From CAVQNQ01 sp963714205 (GTDB taxonomy: Bacteria > Acidobacteriota > Terriglobia > Bryobacterales > Bryobacteraceae), in NCBI GenBank assembly GCA_963714205.1, contig CAVQNQ010000002.1, forward strand, positions 744,001 to 808,000: a stretch of DNA of 64,000 nucleotides, in the 5' to 3' direction. Positions within the stretch are counted from its first letter, which is position 1. Each line of letters starts with the position of its first letter. Of this stretch, positions 34,767-42,595 are shown one piece after another. Both the position numbers and the translations under genes were made by a program. A model generated the notes under the pieces. The model was not told the DNA's origin. It saw only the letters and a program-made list of their open reading frames with translations, and made no database searches.

Positions 34767-35228
34767 ATGACCGTTCTGGACATAAACGAGATTCAGACTA
34801 TCCTGCCGCACCGCTACCCCTTTCTGCTGGTGGACCGGATTGTGGAGCTGGAACCCGAACGTATCGTCGGGATTAAGAACGTCACCTACAACGAGCCGAT
34901 GTTCACGGGCCATTTCCCCGATTTTCCGGTGATGCCGGGCGTGCTGATCGTCGAGGCCATGGCGCAGACTGCCGGCGTGCTGGTGCTGAAGAGCGTCCCC
35001 GACCGGCATAACAAGCTGGTGCTGCTGGTGGCCGTGGAGAACGCGCGCTTCCGCAGGCCGGTGGTTCCGGGAGACACGCTGCGCATGGAAATGAAGGTCA
35101 TCAAGCGCAAGGCTTCGGTGGCCAAGATGGCGGGTGTGGCCACCGTGGATGGCGTGGTGGTGGCGGAAGCCGAAGTGATGTGCAAGCTCGCCGACAAGGA
35201 CGAGAAGCCGCCCGAAGCGAACGCGTAG
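34767..35228 (+). CDS. fabZ: 3-hydroxyacyl-ACP dehydratase FabZ
   Basis: 153 residues, hot-dog fold. The active-site helix HFPDFPVMPGVLIVEAMAQ contains the catalytic His and Glu. It dehydrates 3-hydroxyacyl-ACP and so competes with LpxA for 3-hydroxyacyl-ACP. It is directly followed (0 bases) by lpxA, the usual fabZ-lpxA arrangement, so the operon balances fatty acid and lipid A synthesis. Confidence 0.96.
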   Translation: MTVLDINEIQTILPHRYPFLLVDRIVELEPERIVGIKNVTYNEPMFTGHFPDFPVMPGVLIVEAMAQTAGVLVLKSVPDRHNKLVLLVAVENARFRRPVVPGDTLRMEMKVIKRKASVAKMAGVATVDGVVVAEAEVMCKLADKDEKPPEANA

Positions 35229-36005
35229 ATGGCGATCCATCCCACCGCGATTGTCGATCCGCGGGCGCGCGTCGCCGAAAGCGCCGAGATCGGCCCTTAT
35301 TCGATCGTCGGAGCGGAGGTCGAGATCGGTGCCCGCACGCGCCTGATGGGCCACAACTACCTGGAAGGCCCCACCTGGATCGGCGAAGACAACACCTTTT
35401 TCCCCTTTAACTCCGTGGGCGTGGCATCGCAGGATTTGAAGTACCAGGGCGAACGCGCCGAAACCCGCATCGGCCACCGCAACCGCATACGCGAGTTCGT
35501 CACCATACACCGCGGCACCCAGGGCGGCGGCCTCGTAACCTCCATCGGCAGCGACAACCTGCTGATGGCGTACACCCACGTGGCGCACGATGTGAAGCTG
35601 GGCGACCATGTCATCTTGGGCAACAGCGTCGGGCTGGCCGGCCACGTCATCGTGGAGGATTGGGCGGAGGTAAGCCCCTTCAGCGGCGTGCACCAGTTCT
35701 GCCGCATCGGGCGGCACGCCTTCGTGGGGCCGTACAGCGTCATCAAGCAGGATGTCATGCCCTATTCGCTCACCAGCCACAAGCCCGAGGCGGAAGTTTA
35801 CGGCGCCAACGTGGTAGGGCTGGGACGGCGCGGTTTCGAGAAGGCGGCCATCGAATCGCTGCAAACGGCCTTCCGCCTCCTGACGCGTTCGCAGCTCAAC
35901 ACCTCGCAGGCCCTCGAGCGGATTCGCGCCGAGCTGCCGCCGCGCCCCGAACTGGAAGAGCTGATCGCGTTCATCCAGGCTTCCGAGCGCGGCGTTACGA
36001 AATAG
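35229..36005 (+). CDS. lpxA: UDP-N-acetylglucosamine acyltransferase
   Basis: 258 residues, left-handed beta helix of hexapeptide repeats. It performs the first lipid A step, transferring 3-hydroxyacyl from ACP to UDP-GlcNAc (or to UDP-GlcNAc3N if the amino sugar is made). Catalytic His lies in the MAYTHVAHDVKLGD segment (about 125), followed by GNSVGLAGHV and the C-terminal helical domain. It abuts fabZ and lpxI with no gap. Confidence 0.95.
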   Translation: MAIHPTAIVDPRARVAESAEIGPYSIVGAEVEIGARTRLMGHNYLEGPTWIGEDNTFFPFNSVGVASQDLKYQGERAETRIGHRNRIREFVTIHRGTQGGGLVTSIGSDNLLMAYTHVAHDVKLGDHVILGNSVGLAGHVIVEDWAEVSPFSGVHQFCRIGRHAFVGPYSVIKQDVMPYSLTSHKPEAEVYGANVVGLGRRGFEKAAIESLQTAFRLLTRSQLNTSQALERIRAELPPRPELEELIAFIQASERGVTK

Positions 36006-36806
36006 ATGCGCTACGGAATCATCGCCGGCAACGGCCGTTTCCCGCTATTGGCGCTGGAAAGCGCCCGGCGGCTGGGGCACGATATCACCGTGATCGCCAT
36101 CGAGGAGGAAGCCTCGCGCGAGGTGGAGGCGCTGGCGCCGCGCTGCTACTGGATCTCGCTCGGGCAACTCAGCAAGCTGATCGAGATCCTGAAGCAGGAA
36201 GGCATCACCGAGGTTGCCATGTGCGGCCAGGTGAAGCACGCCAAGATCTTCTCTTCGATCCGCCCGGATTGGCGCCTGGCCAAGCTGCTGGCCTCGCTCC
36301 CCTTTCAGAACACCGATGGACTGATCGGCGGCGTGATCCGCGTGCTGGAGAGCGAGGGCATCCACCTGCGCGATTCCACCGGCCTGCTGAAGCCGCTGCT
36401 GGCCATTCAGGGCGCCATGACGCGGCGCGCGCCCTCCAAGGAAGAGATGGCCGACGTGGAATACGGCCGCCGCGTGGCGGACGCGCTGGCGGGCTTCGAT
36501 ATCGGGCAGGCCGTGGCGGTGTGCGGCCGCGCCGCGGTGGCGGTGGAGGCCATGGAAGGCACGGACGCCATGCTGCGCCGCGCGGCCACCTTGGTAAACG
36601 GACGCCGCATGGCCCTGGTGAAAGCGGCGCGCCGCCGCGAGCACCTGCTCTTCGACGTGCCGGTGGTAGGGCGGGACACCATCCCGGTGATGCGCGAAAC
36701 CGGCACCAGCGTGCTGGCGGTGGAAGCCGAGCGGACCTTGATGCTGGACCGAGCGGAGATGATCGAAGACGCCGACGAGGCGGATATCGCGATCGTAGGG
36801 GTGTAA
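36006..36806 (+). CDS. lpxI: UDP-2,3-diacylglucosamine pyrophosphatase LpxI
   Basis: 266 residues (DUF1009 family). It hydrolyses UDP-2,3-diacylglucosamine to lipid X and UMP, replacing LpxH. Segments typical of LpxI are IIAGNGRFPLLALESARR, CGQVKHAKIF, FDIGQAVAVCGRAAVAVEAMEGTDAM and the late DRAEMIEDADEADI with acidic residues near the catalytic Asp. Start abuts lpxA; the stop overlaps the next start as TAATG. Confidence 0.94.
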   Translation: MRYGIIAGNGRFPLLALESARRLGHDITVIAIEEEASREVEALAPRCYWISLGQLSKLIEILKQEGITEVAMCGQVKHAKIFSSIRPDWRLAKLLASLPFQNTDGLIGGVIRVLESEGIHLRDSTGLLKPLLAIQGAMTRRAPSKEEMADVEYGRRVADALAGFDIGQAVAVCGRAAVAVEAMEGTDAMLRRAATLVNGRRMALVKAARRREHLLFDVPVVGRDTIPVMRETGTSVLAVEAERTLMLDRAEMIEDADEADIAIVGV

Positions 36807-36976
36807 TGCCGATGCATGGGGAATCCCCGGGCAACTCAAAGCTGGATGCGTCTTCGTTGGCGAAGCTGTTGGACGAATGGATGCAGGGCGATGAGACCGA
36901 ACAGAAGGAGACCTTCGAAACCCTGCGCCGTTCTCTGGACGAAGATAGGCCCGAGGGCTACAAACTCTTCTCATGA
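36806..36976 (+). CDS. Small acidic protein coupled to lpxI
   Basis: 56 residues. The ATG overlaps the lpxI stop (TAATG), so it is translationally coupled. The sequence is acidic and helical: SLAKLLDEWMQGDETEQKET, then LRRSLDEDRPEGYKLFS. The ending (LDEDRP...KLF) resembles short uncharacterised proteins with a W-x-x-GD-x-x-EQ-x-ET pattern that I have seen in other bacteria. Function unknown. Too short for most annotation cut-offs. Confidence 0.6.
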   Translation: MPMHGESPGNSKLDASSLAKLLDEWMQGDETEQKETFETLRRSLDEDRPEGYKLFS

Positions 36977-37009
36977 GCCTGATCGTTTCGCCGCAGGCCC
37001 GGCTGGTCT

Positions 37010-37736
37010 TTACATGAACTTTCTTCTTCTGAAGGCCGCAAGATCCTGAGAGGTGAGTTCGAACCACTCGCCGTTCTTGCGCCGATCGTGAAAGCGCCGG
37101 TGCCAATACGCTTCGATTCCTTCAGGATCGTCGGTCTTGATCGAGTGGATAAGCTTCGCTGTCTCGGGGAGTTGGATGGCAAGCTCGTCATTCTCGACGA
37201 CCAAGAGCGTTCGTTCGGCCAATCTTGTAATAGCGGCCAGATTTCATCAGGTAAACGTAGCCCAATTCGCCAGTGGCGGCTTCCTCATGAACTCGCTCTC
37301 CGTCGTCGGCATCGTCTGCCTTGGCCGCCGCGGCACAGAGGTCCGCGAGATCACTTTGGCCCCGGTCGCGGCAAAACTTCTCTAACTTCGCGGCAAGTTC
37401 CCGTTTGCCGCCGAACCGTCGGAATGTTTTGTGGTTGGGAAACTCTGGATCGCTTCGAGCCTTGATCCTGATTTCTGCCATGACCGGAAATCGACCAAGT
37501 TCCCCAACGAGCGCCGCCAAACGTTCCAATAAATCGTCACTGGCACGTGCGAGCGTACGTTCGTTTGGCTGGAACCCTGCATCTTTGACGGCCTCGCTCC
37601 ATCGGACCCAGAACTTCCCCCGCCAGCCCGACTCCTTGATGCCCGTTTCCGAAAAGAAGCGATCAACGCCAAGCGGAGCGCCCCCATTTTCAGCAGCGGT
37701 CCGGCGGATCTCCGATAGAATGTGCTCCTTCGTCAT
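37010..37736 (-). pseudogene. T5orf172/MUG113-type nuclease-related gene, frameshifted
   Basis: Two adjacent frames together make one protein of about 241 residues starting at ATG 37736. The N-terminal part (about 1-130) has helix-rich HNH-associated-like repeats (ETGIKESGWRGKFWVRWSEA). The C-terminal GIY-YIG-like T5orf172 domain begins GELGYVYLMKSGRYYKIGR and is cut by TGA at 37188-37190. It resumes one base out of frame with DELAIQLPETAKLIHSIK and WHRRFHDRRKNGEWFEL. Removing one base near 37190 restores the family sequence. Sequence error, decay or recoding are all possible. It lies against the strand of the lpx operon. Confidence 0.8.
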
Positions 37737-37872
37737 ATTGATCCCAGCTTTCCGCAAACCTTGCGGCATTTGGGCGAAGAAGACCTATTGTAAAGTAATT
37801 CCGGCCCGGCTGACGCCGCGCCGCCTGGGACCCGCGAACGGAACGCGCGCCATGCTAGCCTCCAATGTTGAC

Positions 37873-38835
37873 ATGCCAAAAACTCGATTGGCCGTAGTGG
37901 GCGCGGGACAGTTCGGCCGCAATCATTGCCGCGTGGTTCACGAATCTTCGCGCGCCGAGCTGGTGGCGGTGGTGGATCGCGACGCGGCCCGAGCCGCCGA
38001 AATGGCCGCTCTTTACGGCGCGCAGGCGTTAAGCGATTACCGCGATCTCGCGGGCCAGGTGGATGCCGCCATCGTGGCCGTGCCCACGACGACCCACGCG
38101 GAGGTGGGGTGCGCGCTGCTGGCGGCCGGGATCGATCTGCTGGTCGAGAAGCCCATCGCGGCGGACCTGGAATCGGCCGACCGGCTGGTGGATGCCGCCG
38201 ACCGCCACGGCCGCATCCTGCAGGTGGGCCACCTCGAGCGCTTCAATCCGGCGGTCATGGAACTCGAACGGCGCGCCACCTTGCCCCTGTTCTTCGAGGT
38301 CCACCGGATGAACACCTTCAGCCCGCGCAGCCTGGATGTGGACGTGGTGCTGGACCTCATGATCCACGACGTGGATATCGTGCTGGCGCTGGCGGGCGCC
38401 GAGCCGGAGGAGATCCGCGCGGCGGGCATTTCGATCCTGTCGAAGAAGGTGGATATCGCCAACGTGCGCCTCCAGTTTCCCAACGGCTGCGTGGCCAATC
38501 TCACCGCCAGCCGCGTCTCTACCGAGCGCGTGCGCAAGCTGCGGCTCTTTCAGCCGCGCCAATACCTCTCGCTGGATTACGGGCGGCAGGACCTGGCCAT
38601 CTTCTCCGTGGGGCCGAACCACCAGATCGGGTTCGAACAGGCGCCCGTCGCCAAGGCGGAACCCCTTAAGCTCCAGTTGGATGCCTTCCTGGACGCGGTG
38701 GAAACCCGCACGCAGCCGAAATCCTGCGGCCACGCCGCGCGTCTTAGTCTAGGGGTGGCTTTGGCCATTCTTGCTAAAATCGAAGAGCACGCCCGCTTAG
38801 TCTCGCAGACTCTGGAAGCTGGATGGACAGAGTAG
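37873..38835 (+). CDS. Gfo/Idh/MocA-family NAD(P)-dependent oxidoreductase
   Basis: 320 residues from ATG 37873; ATG 37852 also possible. Rossmann motif VVGAGQFGRNH (about 8-18), conserved VEKPIA (about 94-99) and HLERFNPA. Its place downstream of lpxA-lpxI and overlapping tonB recalls GnnA, the UDP-GlcNAc 3-dehydrogenase that with transaminase GnnB makes the diamino sugar for amide-linked lipid A. No gnnB is in the window, so this is a hypothesis. It could instead act on another nucleotide sugar. Confidence 0.8.
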   Translation: MPKTRLAVVGAGQFGRNHCRVVHESSRAELVAVVDRDAARAAEMAALYGAQALSDYRDLAGQVDAAIVAVPTTTHAEVGCALLAAGIDLLVEKPIAADLESADRLVDAADRHGRILQVGHLERFNPAVMELERRATLPLFFEVHRMNTFSPRSLDVDVVLDLMIHDVDIVLALAGAEPEEIRAAGISILSKKVDIANVRLQFPNGCVANLTASRVSTERVRKLRLFQPRQYLSLDYGRQDLAIFSVGPNHQIGFEQAPVAKAEPLKLQLDAFLDAVETRTQPKSCGHAARLSLGVALAILAKIEEHARLVSQTLEAGWTE

Positions 38836-39854
38836 CACAACCTCCGGCCGACGCCGAGATACGAATTCTCACCGATTGGAGCGAGCCGGGCGCCAGTCCC
38901 CGCAAACGGATCGCCCTGGCCGGAACCCTGCTCTTTCACCTAGCCTTGGTCGGAGGCCTGGCGCTGGCGCCGCCCGGATTTCTGACCCCTCCGCCGCGCG
39001 TGGCTGAGATCTTCCACATCATCCCGCTGGTGGAACCTCCGCTCACCGCGCTGACCCAGAAGGCGCCGAATGAAGGCAAAGTCACCAAGGAATTCGTAGC
39101 TCCAGACGTAGCCCCGCGTCCGCGTATCCAGATCCCCGCCGGAATGCCCTCGACCAACCGTCCGGAAGCGCCCCGGCCGGCCGTGATTCCCGCGCCGCCA
39201 GAGCCCAAGCCGGCCGCGCCGCTGCCGGAGCCGCCCAAGCTGGACGCCTCGGCTGAGGCGCCCAAGCCGCCCGCGCCCGTCCCCCCGCCGCAGATCCATA
39301 CCGAAGAGCAACCCAAGCTGGCGTTCGAGACCCCGACGCGCCAGGCGTCCGTGCAACCGGGGGAGAGCCGCGTGCCCGTTCCGAACCCCTCGGTGGCCAA
39401 CGCGATTACGCAGACGCTGCGCGGCGCGGGCGGCGGCGGCATAACCGTGGGCGATATGGGCGCCGGGCCGGGAGGCGTCGGCGAAGGCATCAACCTACCG
39501 CCCTCGCCGGGCAGCTCGGGCAGCAGCCTGCAACTGCTCAGCGATCCGCAGGGGGTGGATTTCCGGCCCTATCTGATCCAGATTCTGGCTTCGGTAAAGC
39601 TGCATTGGCTGGCGGTGCTGCCGGAGAGCGTGCGGATGGGCCGGCGCGGCCTGGTGGCCATCCAGTTTTCCATCAGCCGCGACGGCAACGTCCCGAAGCT
39701 GGTCATCGCCGGCTCTTCCGGCGCCGACGCCCTGGATCGCGCGGCCATCGCCGGCATCAGCGCCTCGGTGCCGTTTCCGCCGCTGCCCGGGGCGTACAAG
39801 GGCGATCTGATCAAGCTGCAATTCACCTTCGCGTACAACATGCCCAAGCGATAA
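38823..39854 (+). CDS. TonB-family energy transducer
   Basis: 343 residues. Cytoplasmic tail of about 28 residues, one transmembrane helix (about 31-52), then a long Pro/Ala/Glu/Lys periplasmic spacer (about 75-170) and a Gly/Ser region. The C-terminal TonB domain (about 250-340) has RGLVAIQFSISRDGNVPKLV and ALDRAAIAGISASVPFPPLP. It would pass proton-motive energy to TonB-dependent receptors such as the one at 11272. It overlaps the oxidoreductase end by 13 bases. ExbB/ExbD are not adjacent. Confidence 0.85.
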   Translation: MDRVAQPPADAEIRILTDWSEPGASPRKRIALAGTLLFHLALVGGLALAPPGFLTPPPRVAEIFHIIPLVEPPLTALTQKAPNEGKVTKEFVAPDVAPRPRIQIPAGMPSTNRPEAPRPAVIPAPPEPKPAAPLPEPPKLDASAEAPKPPAPVPPPQIHTEEQPKLAFETPTRQASVQPGESRVPVPNPSVANAITQTLRGAGGGGITVGDMGAGPGGVGEGINLPPSPGSSGSSLQLLSDPQGVDFRPYLIQILASVKLHWLAVLPESVRMGRRGLVAIQFSISRDGNVPKLVIAGSSGADALDRAAIAGISASVPFPPLPGAYKGDLIKLQFTFAYNMPKR

Positions 39855-39890
39855 GCTCGACCGCCTGGTTCAGGCTGCTATCGTGGAATC

Positions 39891-40925
39891 GTGAAGGCAA
39901 TCGTGAAAAGCCGGCGCGAGCCGGGGCTCTGGCTGGAAGAGATCGAGGTTCCCAAGATCGGCATCAACGACGTTCTCATCCGGGTTCTGCGCACGGGAAT
40001 CTGCGGCACGGATATCCATATCTACAAGTGGAACGAGTGGGCTCAGGCCACCATTCCGGTGCCCATGGCGGTGGGCCACGAGTTCGTGGGCCGCATCGTC
40101 GAGGTGGGTTCCAACGTGCTCGATTTCTTTCCCGGCGAGATCGTCAGTGGGGAAGGCCACGTGGTGTGCGGACGTTGCCGCAATTGCCTGGCGGGCCGGC
40201 GGCACCTCTGCGCGCGGACCCAGGGGATTGGCGTGAACCGGCCGGGCGCGTACGCCGAATATATCGCCCTGCCCATGACCAACATCTGGCGCCACCACGA
40301 ATCCGTTCCGCTCGATATCGCCGCCATTTTCGACCCCTTCGGCAACGCCGTGCATACCGCCCTGCAATTTCCCGTGCTGGGGGAAGACGTCCTGATCACC
40401 GGCGCGGGACCCATCGGCATCATGGCCGCCGCCGTGGCCAAGCACGCCGGCGCGCGCTACACCGTCATCACCGATCTCAACCCTTACCGCCTGGAACTGG
40501 CCCGCAAGCTCGGCGTGACCCGCGCCGTGGATGTGCGCGAAACCAGGCTGGCGGATGTGCAGAAGGAACTGGGCATGACCGAGGGTTTCGATGTCGGCCT
40601 GGAGATGTCCGGCAGCGAGGCCGCTCTGCGCGACATGCTGGCCAACATGAGCCACGGCGCCAAAATCGCCATCCTCGGCATTCCCACGCGCGAGATGTCG
40701 ATCGACTGGCGTACCGTGATCTTCAATATGCTCACGATCAAGGGGATCTACGGCCGCGAGATGTATGAAACCTGGTACAAGATGACGGTGATGCTCGAAT
40801 CCGGGCTGGACATCGGCCCCATCGTCACGCACCGCTACCATTACACGGAGTTTGAGAAGGCTTTCGAAGTGATGGCTTCAGGCTGCTCGGGCAAGGTGAT
40901 TTTGAACTGGGACGGGGAACTCTGA
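39891..40925 (+). CDS. tdh: L-threonine 3-dehydrogenase
   Basis: 344 residues, zinc medium-chain dehydrogenase, usual Tdh length. Catalytic-zinc region GICGTDIHIYKWNEWAQ, then VGHEFVG; structural-zinc cysteines in CGRCRNCLAGRRHLC; Rossmann motif GAGPIGIMAAAVAKHAG. It oxidises L-threonine to 2-amino-3-ketobutyrate with NAD+. No kbl is adjacent. Isoleucine synthesis in this organism may start from pyruvate (cimA at 55909), freeing threonine for catabolism (inference). Confidence 0.93.
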   Translation: MKAIVKSRREPGLWLEEIEVPKIGINDVLIRVLRTGICGTDIHIYKWNEWAQATIPVPMAVGHEFVGRIVEVGSNVLDFFPGEIVSGEGHVVCGRCRNCLAGRRHLCARTQGIGVNRPGAYAEYIALPMTNIWRHHESVPLDIAAIFDPFGNAVHTALQFPVLGEDVLITGAGPIGIMAAAVAKHAGARYTVITDLNPYRLELARKLGVTRAVDVRETRLADVQKELGMTEGFDVGLEMSGSEAALRDMLANMSHGAKIAILGIPTREMSIDWRTVIFNMLTIKGIYGREMYETWYKMTVMLESGLDIGPIVTHRYHYTEFEKAFEVMASGCSGKVILNWDGEL

Positions 40926-40942
40926 TACGTTAATTTTCAGTC

Positions 40943-42532
40943 ATGAACAAGCTCTACTACAGCGACAACCTCACCGTCCTGAAGGCTTGTATCGACGATG
41001 AGAGCGTGGATCTCATCTACCTGGACCCGCCCTTCAACAGCCAGGCGACTTACAACGTGCTGTTCAAGAGCACGGCCGGCGAGAAATCGCGGGCGCAGAT
41101 CGAGGCGTTCGAAGATACCTGGCACTGGGGCAACGAGGCCGAGCTGGCCTTCGACGGGGTGATGTCCGGCGGGAATGCCAATGCGGCCGAGATGCTGCGA
41201 GCCATGCGGGCGTTCTTAAAAGAGACGGACATGATGGCCTACCTTGCCATGATGGCCGTGCGTCTGTTGGAGCTACGCCGTGTGCTCAAGGCGACCGGAA
41301 GCCTCTACCTTCACTGCGATCCTACGGCCAGCCACTACCTCAAAATACTGATGGATGCCATCTTCGGCCCGGAGCACTTCAAAAACGAGATTATCTGGCG
41401 CAGAGCGGATCCCAAGGCACATGCTTACAACCGTTTCCCCTCCACGCATGATGTTCTGCTCTTTTTTTCCAAAACCGAGGAGTTCTGTTGGAGCCCACAG
41501 CGCCGGCCACACGACGCCAGCTATATACGGAGCCATTACTCCAACATGGAGCAGGAGACAGGGAGGAGGTATACATTAGGCGACTGCACAAATCCTAATC
41601 CCGATCGACCGAATCTGACTTACGAATGGATGGGAATCACGAAGGTTTGGCGATGGACGAAGGAGAAAATGCAGCGATACCACGATCAGGGTAGGCTCGT
41701 CTATACCAAGTCGGGCGCACCACGTTATAAGCGCTATCTCGACGAGACTCCGGGCACTCCCATTACGAGCATCTGGGGCGACATCCCCTTTATCAACTCA
41801 CAGGCTCAAGAGCGCTTAGGCTACCCCACTCAGAAACCGCTCGCCCTCCTGGAACGCGTGATCGCGGCGAGTTCGGCAGAAGGCGATGTAGTTCTCGATC
41901 CTTTTTGCGGCTGCGGCACGACCATTCACGCCGCCCAGAAGCTCAAGCGCCAATGGATCGGCATCGATATCACCCACCTGGCCATCTCCCTGATCAAGAA
42001 GCGGCTGAGGGACGCCTTCCCCGGCATCCAGTACCAAGTTCACGGCACGCCGAAGGATCTGGAAGGCGCGTGCGATCTGGCGGCGCGGGACAAGTATCAG
42101 TTCCAATGGTGGGCGGTGTCGCTGGTGAATGCCGTCCCGTTCGCCGGCAAAGAGAAGGGCGCCGATACCGGCATCGACGGGCTGATCTATTTCAAACCCG
42201 AGGGCAAGGTGACCGAGAAGGCCATCGTGTCCGTCAAGGGCGGAGAGCACGCCAACGTCGCGATGGTCCGCGACCTGGCGCACGTCGTGGATCGGGAAAA
42301 CGCCAAGATCGGCGTGTTCATCACCCTGGCCGATGCCACCGCGCCCATGCGCACCGAGGCGGTCAAGGCCGGTTTCTACGAGACGCTGTACGGCAAGTAT
42401 CCGAAGATTCAGATCCTCACCATCGGCGAGTTGTTCGGCGGCAAGCAGCCCGACATTCCCCTGATCGACGCCGGCGCCTTCAAGAAAGCTCCGACGGAGA
42501 AGCGCGGCGATCAGGAGGGACTGGCATTCTGA
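40943..42532 (+). CDS. DNA methyltransferase fused to an Mrr-like nuclease domain
   Basis: 529 residues. DPPF catalytic motif at 28-31 (YLDPPFNSQATYN), target-recognition region in the middle, and the AdoMet motif DPFCGCGTTIHAA at about 315-328: the order of beta-class amino-methyltransferases. DPPF favours N6-adenine. Residues about 375-520 look like an Mrr/PD-(D/E)xK domain: GADTGIDGLIYF, then AIVSVKGG, with Asp and Lys in place. One chain may therefore modify and cut. No separate restriction or specificity gene is next to it. The middle part is less GC-rich than the ends. Confidence 0.85.
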   Translation: MNKLYYSDNLTVLKACIDDESVDLIYLDPPFNSQATYNVLFKSTAGEKSRAQIEAFEDTWHWGNEAELAFDGVMSGGNANAAEMLRAMRAFLKETDMMAYLAMMAVRLLELRRVLKATGSLYLHCDPTASHYLKILMDAIFGPEHFKNEIIWRRADPKAHAYNRFPSTHDVLLFFSKTEEFCWSPQRRPHDASYIRSHYSNMEQETGRRYTLGDCTNPNPDRPNLTYEWMGITKVWRWTKEKMQRYHDQGRLVYTKSGAPRYKRYLDETPGTPITSIWGDIPFINSQAQERLGYPTQKPLALLERVIAASSAEGDVVLDPFCGCGTTIHAAQKLKRQWIGIDITHLAISLIKKRLRDAFPGIQYQVHGTPKDLEGACDLAARDKYQFQWWAVSLVNAVPFAGKEKGADTGIDGLIYFKPEGKVTEKAIVSVKGGEHANVAMVRDLAHVVDRENAKIGVFITLADATAPMRTEAVKAGFYETLYGKYPKIQILTIGELFGGKQPDIPLIDAGAFKKAPTEKRGDQEGLAF

Positions 42533-42595
42533 ACCCCGTGCGAGAATGGCGGTTATCGCTATGAAACCTTCAGCCAGTGGCGATTTGCGGCCGAG

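Noticed and set aside
33486..35864. 792-codon minus-strand frame
   Set aside because: Antisense to tsaD, fabZ and lpxA, three well-supported genes.
37180..37222. Programmed +1 frameshift in the T5orf172-type gene
   Set aside because: UGA-C is suggestive, but the P-site codon GAA would re-pair poorly and no stimulatory element is evident; five other +1 shifts in the window lack any motif, so error is simpler.
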